Below are positions 1 to 8,394 of a stretch of DNA of 64,000 bases, piece after piece; position 1 is the first letter of the stretch; every line of letters begins with the position of its first letter. This DNA is from Armatimonadota bacterium (GTDB lineage: Bacteria > Armatimonadota > HRBIN16). A program made the position numbers and the translations under genes. The notes below the pieces were generated by a model. It searched no databases and was not told the origin of the DNA. It worked only from the letters and a program-made list of their open reading frames with translations. The DNA lies in assembly GCA_026003195.1 (NCBI GenBank), contig BPGU01000003.1:124001-188000 (forward strand), read 5' to 3'.

Positions 1-326
1 AGAATACTGTCGCCCTGCTCCAGAACGTGTAAACAGTCCCCCTGTTTTAGCAATGAGCACACATGGCAATGGAGATAGTACCAAGATTACACAAGACATA
101 GACAGAGATGGCTATAGCCGTTCCCTACCAAACGAACCCCTGTCTTCGCAGGGTTATCAGCCAGTACAAGCTGACCCCATCTGGTAGGGAGCGGCTTTAG
201 CTACAGGTACTTCGCTGTCGAGACCTTGCCATACATCTTAACGAAAGCGGTGGTGCGTCCAGGCTGATTGTTCTGTGAGTAGCAAGATAGCAACGCCATT
301 CGTGTCATTCTGAACTTGACGCACTA
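1..326. other. Gene-free stretch at window start
   Basis: No coding frame here has a convincing start, ribosome site or recognisable product. Apart from the inverted-repeat element at 111-201, I see only unstructured sequence. A short TGTCATTCTGA stretch near 302-312 resembles the start of a common dispersed intergenic repeat. The window edge may hide a gene to the left. Confidence 0.5.
111..201. other. Candidate structured RNA or MITE-like element with three-way junction
   Basis: Two 20-base arms (111-130 and 182-201) are inverted copies. They pair along their whole length except for one T-T mismatch (115/197) and one G-T wobble (121/191). Between them lie two further hairpins: 135-142 with 149-155 (AACCC against GGGTT, extended by TG/CA, with C140 bulged), and 157-161 with 170-174 (TCAGC against GCTGA, 8-base loop). 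The fold is therefore a closing helix around two arms. It lies downstream of the minus-strand secretin operon and no plus-strand gene follows it, so a cis-riboswitch is not obvious. It matches no RNA family I recognise. A small non-autonomous mobile element is the main alternative. Confidence 0.45.
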
Positions 327-1979
327 CTATGGCGTTTTCGGAAGCATCCTCTCGCGGATGCGTTGTTCCGTCGCTTCGTCTTTCAGTCTGCCGCTATCGG
401 TCAGAATATGCGGCGTGACGAAGATGAGCAGCTCCGAGTTGATGCGGCTGGTCTTCGTGCCCTGGAACAGCGTGCCCAGTATCGGGATGTCGCCCAGAAG
501 AGGTATCTTCGTGCGCGTTTTGTACTCCTGCTGTTGAGTCAACCCGCCGATGACGATGGTCTCGCCGTCTTTCACGCGCACGGTGGTCTGAGCGCGGCGT
601 GTGGAGAGCACGGGCATACCCGTCTCGCGGTCCAGCTCGCTGATGTTGCTCACTTCGGGCTCGATGGTCAGTGTGATTTCGCCGTTGCCACCTGTCCACG
701 GTCGCACGGAGAGCTTCACGCCCACATCCACTCCCTGAATACGCTCCTGTTTACCGCCGTACGAGGTCACTTCCACCTTGATGAACTTGGTCTGTCCGAT
801 GAAGATGTCGGCGTCCTGCCCGTTCACCGCTGCCATGCGCGGGTTCGCCCGCACACGCGCTTTGCCCTGTGCCTCCAGCGCATTCAGCTTCGCCCGAAAG
901 TCTTCGGGCAGAGTGCCTATGGTGCGATACAGGAAATCACCGGTGCCCGAATCGGAGGAGGCGGTGATCCAGCTGTCTGTAAAAGATAGCCCGAGCGAGG
1001 CATCCAGGTCCTCGGTGGAGGCTATCTCCACCGCCAGCGCCTCTATCATAATCTGCGGCGGGGGCAGGTCAATCTTCTGGAAGTCGGCGCGGATTTTCTC
1101 CAGCATCTGCGTGGGAGCGGTGACCACCACGGCGTTCTGTGCCTCGTTCACGTGCAGGTAGCTGTACAGGAAGGTGGGCAGCAAGCCCGACGCCACCTGT
1201 GCCTTGATGTATTTCATGCGGAACGACTCCGTGCCCGACAGCCGGTACGGGGCAAGGTCGGTAGGCACGCCATCGCTCACCATGTATACCCCGTTCACCT
1301 GCGAGAGAGCCAGTCCGTAGGCGCTCGCGATGCCGCGTATCATCTCGTCCACAGGCAGGTTCTCCACCGACATAGACACCTCGCGGTTGCGTACCGAGTC
1401 GTCGACCGCGATGTTGACCCCCGTCTTGCGGGCGATTTCCGCCAGAAGCAGGTACAGCCGCGTTTTGACGCTGTGGATGGACAGCAAGCCGTTTTCGTAT
1501 TCCACCTGTAGCTGGGTGGTGGCTTCGGTGCGGGTGGTATCGTTGTTGGCGCTCTGCCTGCCTACCAGCGTGCGCTCGCTGCTGACGGTGATGATGACGC
1601 TTTGCTGGTCGTTACTGCGTTCCACGTTCACCCGCGACGGCTCGAAAAGCGCCACTACCATCAACACCCCGACGCCTTCTACCGCGTTCTGCGGGACAGA
1701 GAGCTGGATGTAGCTGACAGGGAATTTGCTGACGTCGATGAAGTTCTTGCCGATTTGCGATTTGGCATTGTTAAAGCGGAGGGTGATCCGATTACGCCGC
1801 CCCCAAAGCCCACCTTCCGCCTGCCATTCCAGCACGCCGTCGGCTCGCACGGTAATCTGCACGCCGTTGCTCAGCTGGTCGGCGCGGATGTCGGTGATAT
1901 TGCAGTACGCGGTAGTCTGCGCCAGCGACGGCAGAGCCAGAACCAGGCTCAACAGGATAAGGAGTATGTGACGTTTCAT
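327..1979 (-). CDS. Secretin/PilQ-like outer-membrane protein (paralogue 1)
   Basis: This is the last of three tandem secretin-family proteins (550 aa). A signal peptide (about residues 1-20, ending SLAQ) is followed by an AMIN-like beta domain (NGVQITVRADG). Next come a secretin N0/STN-type domain around 155-235 (GVNIAVDDSV, NGVYMVSDG) and an N1-like segment (NEAQNAVVVTAPTQ). The C-terminal secretin core has GKARVRANPRMAAVNGQ, TTVRVKDGETIVIGGL and KIPLLGDIPILGTLF. Secretins form gated outer-membrane channels for type II secretion or type IV pilus export, which fits a diderm cell. The ATG overlaps the stop of paralogue 2 (ATGA), so translation is probably coupled. No GspE, PilT or inner-membrane platform genes lie nearby, so the system it serves cannot be named. 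Confidence 0.85.
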   Translation of the reverse strand: MKRHILLILLSLVLALPSLAQTTAYCNITDIRADQLSNGVQITVRADGVLEWQAEGGLWGRRNRITLRFNNAKSQIGKNFIDVSKFPVSYIQLSVPQNAVEGVGVLMVVALFEPSRVNVERSNDQQSVIITVSSERTLVGRQSANNDTTRTEATTQLQVEYENGLLSIHSVKTRLYLLLAEIARKTGVNIAVDDSVRNREVSMSVENLPVDEMIRGIASAYGLALSQVNGVYMVSDGVPTDLAPYRLSGTESFRMKYIKAQVASGLLPTFLYSYLHVNEAQNAVVVTAPTQMLEKIRADFQKIDLPPPQIMIEALAVEIASTEDLDASLGLSFTDSWITASSDSGTGDFLYRTIGTLPEDFRAKLNALEAQGKARVRANPRMAAVNGQDADIFIGQTKFIKVEVTSYGGKQERIQGVDVGVKLSVRPWTGGNGEITLTIEPEVSNISELDRETGMPVLSTRRAQTTVRVKDGETIVIGGLTQQQEYKTRTKIPLLGDIPILGTLFQGTKTSRINSELLIFVTPHILTDSGRLKDEATEQRIRERMLPKTP

Positions 1980-3805
1980 CGAATGCTGCTAACCTCCCTG
2001 TGCGGTGATGTCACGATACGCGGTGTGATGAAAACGGCTAACTCTGTTGTGGTGCGACGCCCTGTTCTCGCGCGAAACAGTCCACCAATCAGGGGCAGGT
2101 CGCCCAGTAGGGGCACTTTGCGCGTGATGGTGTCCTGCTGTTGCAGTTTCAGCCCGCCGATGAACAGCGTTTCGCCGTCACGCAACAGCAGGGTGGTTTC
2201 GGCGCGACGGGTGGAGACGGTGGGTAGACCGGTGACGACATCCAGCTCCGCCACGGCGGTCACCTGCGGTATCACGGTTGCCAGTATGACTCCCTCCGCG
2301 CCCACCCAGCAGTTCATTTCCAGGCTTACCCCCACATCCACCGGAATAACGCGCGTGATGAACGCCTGTGACCACTCCTCAAAGTAGTCCGCTTTGATGT
2401 AGCGTTGCTGTCCGCTGAAGATGCGCGCGCTTTGCCCGTTGAGGGCAACGGCGGTAGGAGTGGCGCGAATGCGCACTTTGCCTTCTGCTGCCAGCGCGCG
2501 CAGTCGGGCTTCGATATCCGTGCGCGGTGCACCGAATATCTGATAGGAGACATCGCCAGTTCCTGTGTTCATCCTCACGGTGTTGTGTGCATCGGCTGCG
2601 ACAAGTCGCAAGACGTTTTCGCTCTCCTCGCTATCGGTTATCTCCACAATGAGAGCATCTATCTGCACGTGGGGCACAGGCTGGTCTATCTTGCGGATGT
2701 CCTCGCGCACCTTCTGCACCAGCGGCGCAGGTCCCACCACCGTCAGCGCGTTCTCACTGGCGTTCACGCGCAGGTATTTGAGCAGAAACTCCGGCAGACT
2801 GTTTCGGGCAGAGGCTGCGCTGATATAACTGAGAGGGATTTTCTCCAGCGAGCTTTCCAGATAGGTGATCATCGTGCTGATCGCTCCTTCTCCCAAAGCC
2901 CACGCGCCGTCGGTGCGTCCCAGCTCCAGCCCATATCCTGTCGCGATAGCGTGCAACGCTTCCTCAGGAGTGACTTCCTGCAGGCACAGGCTCACTGCCC
3001 GTTCCAGGTCGGGGTCTACCAGCACTTTCTGCCCGGTCTGTCGGGTCAACTCGCGGAGCAGTTCGCGCAGGTCGGCATTGAGGGCGAAGATACTCACGGT
3101 GTCGCCGTCATATTCTACCAGCAGTTCGGAAGGAGTTGCCTCGCCCGGTTTGCGTCGTTGCACGGGGGGCAGCGTACGTCTGTCACTGGTGACCAGAATG
3201 ATCAGCGAACGCTGGTCCTGGGTTTGCTGTACGCTGAAGGTGGGACCGGCGTAAGGGATTCCGCTGAAGTCCACCTCATCGCCGCCCACCCGTCCCGAAC
3301 GGATTACCGCCGGAGCAAACAGCACCACCTTCACGTCCACGCCCAGCCCGTCCGGCGTGTCGGCGGGCAGGGAGACCTCCACATGGCTGACGGGATAGAT
3401 GCCCACGTCCACGAAGCTGCTCACCTGCGAGCGGGCGTTGGTCACGCGGAAGGGGATTTCCAGCACCGGTTTGCGAGGGTCGCTGACGCCTTCCTGCTGG
3501 GCGCGGGCGGTGTCCACGTAGCGTTCAGGGTCAAACTGCAAGCGCATCAGCCCATCGGCACGGATGGTCACCTGCACCGCATTGCCCACGCGCTGGCTCT
3601 CCACCGCTACGATGTTACAGAAGGGGACACGGCGTTGCTGGGCGTGAGCGGGGAGAAGAGTGAACAGGAGGAGCACAAAGCACGAGAGAGCCAAACCCAC
3701 CCCCAGCCTCTCTCCCACAGGGAGAGGAGAACCTTTCTCTCTTCCCTTGCAGGCAAAGAGGGACAGGAGAGCAGGCTTTTTCACAGAGGCTCTACTTGCG
3801 CTCAC
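1976..3805 (-). CDS. Secretin/PilQ-like protein (paralogue 2), palindrome in signal region
   Basis: The 609-aa middle paralogue has the same AMIN, N0, N1 and secretin order (DGETLFIGGL, VPLLGDLPLIGGLF near the C-terminus) but is the most diverged of the three. I take GTG 3805 as start because AGAGGAT lies 5-6 bases upstream. It overlaps the 3' end of paralogue 3 by 14 bases. The N-terminus is unusual: about 35 residues, including SPLPVGERLGVG, precede the hydrophobic core (LALSCFVLLLFTLLPAHAQ). This extra stretch is encoded by a short palindromic intergenic-type repeat (3710-3726 and flanks) sitting in frame. The long n-region may still be exported. Otherwise an internal start downstream of the repeat would be needed, and none with a good ribosome site is seen. 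Confidence 0.8.
   Translation of the reverse strand: MSASRASVKKPALLSLFACKGREKGSPLPVGERLGVGLALSCFVLLLFTLLPAHAQQRRVPFCNIVAVESQRVGNAVQVTIRADGLMRLQFDPERYVDTARAQQEGVSDPRKPVLEIPFRVTNARSQVSSFVDVGIYPVSHVEVSLPADTPDGLGVDVKVVLFAPAVIRSGRVGGDEVDFSGIPYAGPTFSVQQTQDQRSLIILVTSDRRTLPPVQRRKPGEATPSELLVEYDGDTVSIFALNADLRELLRELTRQTGQKVLVDPDLERAVSLCLQEVTPEEALHAIATGYGLELGRTDGAWALGEGAISTMITYLESSLEKIPLSYISAASARNSLPEFLLKYLRVNASENALTVVGPAPLVQKVREDIRKIDQPVPHVQIDALIVEITDSEESENVLRLVAADAHNTVRMNTGTGDVSYQIFGAPRTDIEARLRALAAEGKVRIRATPTAVALNGQSARIFSGQQRYIKADYFEEWSQAFITRVIPVDVGVSLEMNCWVGAEGVILATVIPQVTAVAELDVVTGLPTVSTRRAETTLLLRDGETLFIGGLKLQQQDTITRKVPLLGDLPLIGGLFRARTGRRTTTELAVFITPRIVTSPHREVSSIR
3710..3726. repeat. Short palindromic repeat within coding sequence
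   Basis: CTCTCCC (3710-3716), ACA, GGGAGAG (3720-3726) is a perfect 7-bp inverted repeat. It lies in a cassette resembling the widespread intergenic palindromes that translate as SPLPVGERLGVG. Here it lies inside the 5' end of secretin paralogue 2, in frame and downstream of the ribosome site. Confidence 0.6.
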
Positions 3806-5159
3806 GGCTATCCTCTTGCAGGAAGCGTTTCTTGAGAGCCTCCTCCTGCTCGGCGGGCAGATGACCGGTCTGCGACAGGATGCGTGGGGTGATGAATATC
3901 GCCATCTCCGTCACCGTCTCTTTGGTATCCTCGGAGCGGAAGAACTGTCCGAGCAGGGGGATGTCGCCCAGGATGGGCACTTTGGTCTTCGTGGACATCA
4001 GCTCGCGCTGCACCAGTCCACCGATGATGATGGTCTCACCGTCACGCACGCGTACAGTGGTGTTGGCGCGGCGGGTGCTTTTGTCGGGCAAGCCTGTCTT
4101 GGGGTCGGGTGCGCTCAGCACGCTGATTTCGGGTTGCACATCCACGATGATCTCGCCCTCACCACCTGTCCAGGGGGTGATATTCAGGCGCACGCCCGCG
4201 TCGATAAAGTTGGTCTGTCGGAAGAAGTAGTCGCCTTCCCCACGCCCTCCGCCGATGCTGACAGGGGTGCTGAGATAGCGCTGCTTGCCGATGAAGATAC
4301 TCGCCCGCTGTCCGCTGACGGTAGCGATACGCGGGTTGGCATGTACTCGCGCTTTGCCCTGTGTGACCAGCGCACGCAGGCTGGTGAAGAACTCGGTGGG
4401 CAGGGTAGTTACCGAGCGGAAAACAACCTGCCCCAGAGGCGAGTCGACAGTGAGGCTGCGTCCGTCATTACTCCAGCCCCACTGTGCGCGGAACTCGCGC
4501 GCGGCGGAGTCGGTAAACTCCACCATCAGCACGTCTATCATCATCTGCGCTGCGGGGATGTCGAACTGCTGGATATCCTCCCGGAACTTTTTGAGCACCT
4601 CCGGCGGCGCGGAAAGGATCACCGCGTTCTGCTCGGCGTTGGTCTTCACGTGGTCTTGCAGGAAGACGGGCAACAGAGACTTGGCGTTGGGCGCCAGCAC
4701 ATACTGCGTGGTGATGGTATCGATATCGCTCAGCAGGTAAGAGGACGGACTGCGCGGGATGCCCTCGCTGAGCATAAAGATGCCGTTCACCTCACGGTAT
4801 GATAACCCGTATGCCGCGGCGATAATCTCCAGAATGCGCGTCACGGGCATATTCACCAGGTTGATAGTGACCGTGCGCCGCACGGTATCATCCACGATGA
4901 GGCGAATGCCCGTCTCTTTGGCAAGTCGGGTGAGCAGCTCCTGTGCATCTACACCGACCGCGAAGACCGAAACCCCTTCCGGTCCGATAGTGACTTCCAG
5001 CGAAGGTTGCTGTTGTCCGTTGTTTTGCGCCGGCGTGGGCTGAGTAGCGACCGGAGCGGGGGAGTTGCCGCGACGCGGCGTGCTCTCTTGTGCTTGCAGG
5101 TGCAGGGTCAGCCCGACGATGAGCGATGCGACTACGAAAAGGCGAATCCGAGTGCACAT
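3792..5159 (-). CDS. Secretin/PilQ-like protein (paralogue 3, first of operon)
   Basis: This 455-aa protein is the promoter-proximal member. It has a signal peptide (VGLTLHLQAQ), a proline/glutamine-rich linker, then an N0/STN domain (LLTRLAKETGIRLIVDDTV, NGIFMLSEG). An N1-like domain (NAEQNAVILSAPPEV) and a full secretin core (GKARVHANPRIATVSGQ, VRDGETIIIGGLV, VPILGDIPLLGQFF) follow. Unlike paralogues 1 and 2 it lacks an AMIN domain, so it may not bind peptidoglycan the same way. It is followed by paralogues 2 and 1 with overlaps of 14 and 4 bases, indicating one transcript. Functional assignment beyond secretin family is inference. Confidence 0.85.
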   Translation of the reverse strand: MCTRIRLFVVASLIVGLTLHLQAQESTPRRGNSPAPVATQPTPAQNNGQQQPSLEVTIGPEGVSVFAVGVDAQELLTRLAKETGIRLIVDDTVRRTVTINLVNMPVTRILEIIAAAYGLSYREVNGIFMLSEGIPRSPSSYLLSDIDTITTQYVLAPNAKSLLPVFLQDHVKTNAEQNAVILSAPPEVLKKFREDIQQFDIPAAQMMIDVLMVEFTDSAAREFRAQWGWSNDGRSLTVDSPLGQVVFRSVTTLPTEFFTSLRALVTQGKARVHANPRIATVSGQRASIFIGKQRYLSTPVSIGGGRGEGDYFFRQTNFIDAGVRLNITPWTGGEGEIIVDVQPEISVLSAPDPKTGLPDKSTRRANTTVRVRDGETIIIGGLVQRELMSTKTKVPILGDIPLLGQFFRSEDTKETVTEMAIFITPRILSQTGHLPAEQEEALKKRFLQEDSRERK

Positions 5160-5197
5160 GCCACAGTACCCCTTCTGCGAAATACGGAATTAGATTT

Positions 5198-5222
5198 AGC
5201 CTGTGCAGGCTCTGATGCCTGC
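5198..5222. promoter_or_regulatory. Interlocking inverted repeats upstream of secretin operon
   Basis: AGCCTG-TG-CAGGCT (5198-5211) overlaps a second inverted repeat, GCAGGC-N6-GCCTGC (5205-5222). The two share the central CAGGC arm, so only one can form at a time. They lie 40-60 bases upstream of the first secretin start. They could be a repressor operator or alternative leader hairpins. Confidence 0.35.
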
Positions 5223-5250
5223 TTGCTGTGGCGGAACTGCTGTATATAAT
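5223..5250 (+). promoter_or_regulatory. Candidate antisense promoter facing aldolase 3' end
   Basis: TTGCTG (5223-5228), 16 bases, TATAAT (5245-5250) on the plus strand. No plus-strand gene follows; a transcript would run antisense into the aldolase gene. Confidence 0.3.
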
Positions 5251-5277
5251 GACGCGAGGGAAGGGGCAGAGTTTCAG

Positions 5278-6102
5278 CTAAAACACCTTCTGCTCAATCC
5301 CCAGCCGCTGGCACAGGCGCAAAATCTCCTCGTGGGTTAAGCCTTCGCCCTGTTCACCGCAGAGAAGGTTCAGATACTCGTAGCGTGCGCCCGTCTCAGC
5401 ATATTCAATGCGGTCCAGAGCGCGCTTTACCGAAGCGTCGGAGCGTGCCATCACGCCGTGCTTTGCCCACACCACCACGCGGTGCTGACGCAGCTTCTCC
5501 ATAGTGGCTTGCATGAGCTCCTCCGAGCCGGGCAACAGGAACGGCACTAGACCGACGCCCTCCGGCAGCTGCACGACGCTCTCCGGTTGCCAGCGCAGGA
5601 TGTGCTGGTTCAGGTAACGCTCGTCCTGATAGCGCGGGATGTGGCTGAGGTAGGTAAGGTGCAACGGCTGGGCATGGATGAGTGCATGGAAGTTGGTGCC
5701 TGTGCGCACCACCTGGTCGCGATGTACCGCCAGGTGGGAGTTGAACTCGCTGGTGAGGCGCTCAAACAGGCGTTTGGGGGAGGTGTAGAGCGTGGCGGAG
5801 CATCCGTCGGGGTTTACTCTCACCGCACCAAGGTTGGCTTCGGGGTCGGTGCCGATTTCGCGCAGTCGCCGTCCGGAGCCTGTGACCAGGAACAGCCCAT
5901 CCGCCAACTCGGGTACAGGCGTGGGGACGGAGATTGTTTCCTGCATCGGAAACTGCCTGCGCGGGTCGATGCTCCAGCCGATGTACACCGAGATATTGCC
6001 CGCCGCACCCTCGCTGGCTTCGATTTCGGCGAGACGTCGCCCCGCCTCGCCGATTAAGCCCATGATTTCCGTCAGGGTGGGAAAAGGTGGTGATACTGGC
6101 AT
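5278..6102 (-). CDS. rhaD: Class II aldolase, rhamnulose-1-phosphate aldolase-like
   Basis: This 274-aa protein matches the usual length of RhaD, the zinc enzyme that splits L-rhamnulose-1-phosphate into DHAP and L-lactaldehyde. The class II aldolase pattern is visible: EGAAGNIS for the phosphate loop, LIHAQPLHLTYL with the two metal-site histidines, GLVPFLLPGSEEL, and VVVWAKHGVMA with the third histidine. The similarity to enterobacterial RhaD is strongest in the PGSEELMQATMEKL region. The start has GAGGTAA close upstream. It is preceded by a nuclease-like gene 11 bases away and no rhaA or rhaB is adjacent. Because a GH78 rhamnosidase lies in the window, rhamnose use is plausible, but other class II aldolase substrates (fuculose-P, for example) cannot be excluded. 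Confidence 0.75.
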   Translation of the reverse strand: MPVSPPFPTLTEIMGLIGEAGRRLAEIEASEGAAGNISVYIGWSIDPRRQFPMQETISVPTPVPELADGLFLVTGSGRRLREIGTDPEANLGAVRVNPDGCSATLYTSPKRLFERLTSEFNSHLAVHRDQVVRTGTNFHALIHAQPLHLTYLSHIPRYQDERYLNQHILRWQPESVVQLPEGVGLVPFLLPGSEELMQATMEKLRQHRVVVWAKHGVMARSDASVKRALDRIEYAETGARYEYLNLLCGEQGEGLTHEEILRLCQRLGIEQKVF

Positions 6103-6113
6103 AGCGCGTTACC

Positions 6114-6968
6114 TCACGCAAACCTGCCTAACCTTTTGTAGAAAGCCGTCTCCCAGCCGGTGAGGTCGCCGTCTACCGCCACGGCGACGCCCAATTCCCG
6201 TGCCGTTTCCTCTACACCCGGGTCTATTTGCTCCCCCCCTACCGCAGGAACACACGGCAATCCCGCTTTGCTCAACAGGTCGGCGCGACGGCTGGCGCGA
6301 GTGACATCGTTGCGCTCGATGCGTCCCGAGACTTCCATCAGCAGGTACACCTCCTGTTGTGGATCCGAGCGCAGTCTCGCTTGAAAAATCAGGTCGGCGC
6401 GGGACACGTCCTTAACCTCTTCTCGGGTCAACTTGGCGGTAATCGTCTCGTAGATTTGCTCGGGGTCGGCGCGTCTGATGCTGCGCAGGTATGTGCCGAA
6501 GTAGGCGTAAGCCCACTTCGCGTAGTTCTCTTCCAGCCGCCAGCCTACCAGTCGCCCCAAACGGTCTTCGATACGCTGTAGCCTCTGCTCTGCCAGCACC
6601 TGCCACTCGGTCAGGCGGCGAATAGACTCGGCAGTCTCCTCCGCCAGATCCTTGACGGTCTGTCGCAGTTCGGCAACGGATGCGCGCAGTTCGGCGACCG
6701 AGGCGCGTAACTCCTCTTGCCCCTGTGCCAGCGCAGCAACCGTCTGGCGCAGACCGTTGACCGCCTCTACCAGCTGTTCCACCACCCGTTCCAGCCGGGC
6801 AATGCGTTCTGACTGCTCCGCTTGGGCAGCAGCCAGCTGCTCCACGCGCAGCGGAAGGGCGAGGAACTCTTGAGGCAGCAGCGCAGCCAGCAGCCTGCGG
6901 CGGACATCGTCGTCGTTGCGCAGACGCTCTATCAGCGCATCGATATCTATCGGTTCAGAGGTCATCAT
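6114..6968 (-). CDS. Coiled-coil DUF3782-like protein with nuclease-like C-terminus
   Basis: This 284-aa protein has a long central coiled coil (about 40-140), including a seven-residue direct repeat (RASVAEL twice). After it comes a globular domain whose layout (DLIFQARLRSD, then VYLLMEVSGRIERNDVTRASRRADLL) resembles the DUF3782-type PD-(D/E)XK-like fold. The usual ExK is replaced by EVS, so nuclease activity is doubtful. Such proteins are common in Armatimonadota and cyanobacteria and have no firm function. It ends 11 bases before the aldolase gene and probably shares its transcript. The ribosome site is a modest AGGAAG. Confidence 0.6.
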   Translation of the reverse strand: MMTSEPIDIDALIERLRNDDDVRRRLLAALLPQEFLALPLRVEQLAAAQAEQSERIARLERVVEQLVEAVNGLRQTVAALAQGQEELRASVAELRASVAELRQTVKDLAEETAESIRRLTEWQVLAEQRLQRIEDRLGRLVGWRLEENYAKWAYAYFGTYLRSIRRADPEQIYETITAKLTREEVKDVSRADLIFQARLRSDPQQEVYLLMEVSGRIERNDVTRASRRADLLSKAGLPCVPAVGGEQIDPGVEETARELGVAVAVDGDLTGWETAFYKRLGRFA

Positions 6969-6995
6969 GTGCGTTCTTCCTACGCCATTATACCA

Positions 6996-8360
6996 CTACA
7001 GACGGTTGTCTGCCAGCTCGCCGACAAAGCCCCACAGGTGCCCTTCCACCGCGCGCACGCGCACGGTCTGACCGATCAGCTCACGCGAACCCTCGAAGTT
7101 CACCGTCTTGTTCTGTCGGGTCAACCCGGTCAGTTTGGTGGGGTCTTTGGGGCTGGGACCCTCTACCAGCACTTCATACACGTTGCCTACCTGCGACTGA
7201 TTAATCTCGCAGGTGATGCGGTTTTGCAGCTCGATCAGCCTCTGCAGTCGCTCCATCTTCACCGCGCGAGGTATCTGGTCTTCACGCTCGGCGGCTTTGG
7301 TGCCGGGGCGCGGGCTGTAGGCGAACATAAAGGCGGAGTCGAAGCGGATGCGCTCTACGAACTGCAGGGTGTGTTCGAACTGTTCCTCCGTTTCGCCCGG
7401 AAAGCCGATCATCAGGTCGGTGGTGATGGCGATGTCAGGCATGGCGGAGCGCAGTTTATGCACGATGGATTGGTACTGCTCCACGGTGTAGCCTCGTTTC
7501 ATCTCGCGCAGCAGGTCGTTGTCCGCTACTTGCAAGGGCAGGTGCACATGCTCGCACACCTTGGGCAGCTCTGCCATGGTCTCGATGAGTTCGTCGGTGA
7601 AGTCGCGCGGGTAGGGCGAGGTGAATCGGATGCGCTCGATGCCCGGAATGTCGTTAATCAGGCGCAAGAGTTTGGCGAAAGGAACCTTCCCCTCCAGCAG
7701 GTTCTTGCCGTAGGAGTTCACCGTCTGCCCCAGCAGGGTGACCTCTTTGGTGCCGTGCTCGGCAAGGTAACGGATTTCCTGCAAGATGTCTTCTGTGGGG
7801 CGGCTGCGCTCGCGCCCGCGCGTCAGCGGTACCACGCAGAAGGTGCAGAACTTGTCACAGCCGTACATGATGGGCACGAAGGCGCGCAGCTTGGGCTTGC
7901 GCTGGGTGATGCGCTGCGGGATGTCGGTGACGATAGCCCCTTTGCGAGGGGGCAGCTCCAGCGCAGTCATCAGCTTGCGGGAACGACGCACCTCCTGCAC
8001 CAGTTCGGGGATGCGCGCGATGTTCGCCGTGCCGACGATGAAATCCACATGCGGAGCCTCCTTGCGCAACTCCTCCGAGCGCACCTGCACCATGCATCCA
8101 CATACCCCAAGGATGCCGTTGGGATGTCGCTCCTTCCACTTGCGCAGCTCGCCCAGCAGGCTGAACACCTTGTCCTCCGGCTTGCGTCGCACCGAGCAGG
8201 TGTTCAGCAAAATGACCTCTGCCTCCTCGTCCTCCTGCACGGGGCGGTATCCGAGCCTCTCCAGATACAGCCCCATCTGCTCGGAGTCCTCTTCGTTCAT
8301 CTGGCATCCCCAGGTGTATATCTTGTAGCCCGGTCTGGTCTTCTCCAGCACCTGCGACAT
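6996..8360 (-). CDS. miaB: tRNA-2-methylthio-N6-dimethylallyladenosine synthase MiaB
   Basis: MiaB is a radical SAM methylthiotransferase that adds a methylthio group to i6A37 of tRNAs reading U-starting codons. I set the start at 8360 (MSQVLEK), giving 454 aa, because the frame upstream is non-homologous and AAAGGGG precedes this ATG. The N-terminal cluster cysteines are C19, C55 and C89, with an extra C87 in GVCGCMVQ. The radical SAM motif is C168-x3-C172-x2-C175 in YGCDKFCTFCVVP. The C-terminus is a TRAM domain (VYEVLVEGPSPKD to VRAVEGHLWGF). A TATAAT box on the minus strand at 8395-8400 may be its -10. It diverges from a small cysteine-motif gene. Confidence 0.93.
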   Translation of the reverse strand: MSQVLEKTRPGYKIYTWGCQMNEEDSEQMGLYLERLGYRPVQEDEEAEVILLNTCSVRRKPEDKVFSLLGELRKWKERHPNGILGVCGCMVQVRSEELRKEAPHVDFIVGTANIARIPELVQEVRRSRKLMTALELPPRKGAIVTDIPQRITQRKPKLRAFVPIMYGCDKFCTFCVVPLTRGRERSRPTEDILQEIRYLAEHGTKEVTLLGQTVNSYGKNLLEGKVPFAKLLRLINDIPGIERIRFTSPYPRDFTDELIETMAELPKVCEHVHLPLQVADNDLLREMKRGYTVEQYQSIVHKLRSAMPDIAITTDLMIGFPGETEEQFEHTLQFVERIRFDSAFMFAYSPRPGTKAAEREDQIPRAVKMERLQRLIELQNRITCEINQSQVGNVYEVLVEGPSPKDPTKLTGLTRQNKTVNFEGSRELIGQTVRVRAVEGHLWGFVGELADNRL

Positions 8361-8394
8361 CGCTGCAACCCCTTTTTCTTTCTTCTGCAAAAAT

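Noticed and set aside
2405-4802. Long plus-strand open frames across the secretin region
   Set aside because: They are antisense shadows of the three secretins; products are His/Gln-rich with no domain, no ribosome site and no promoter.
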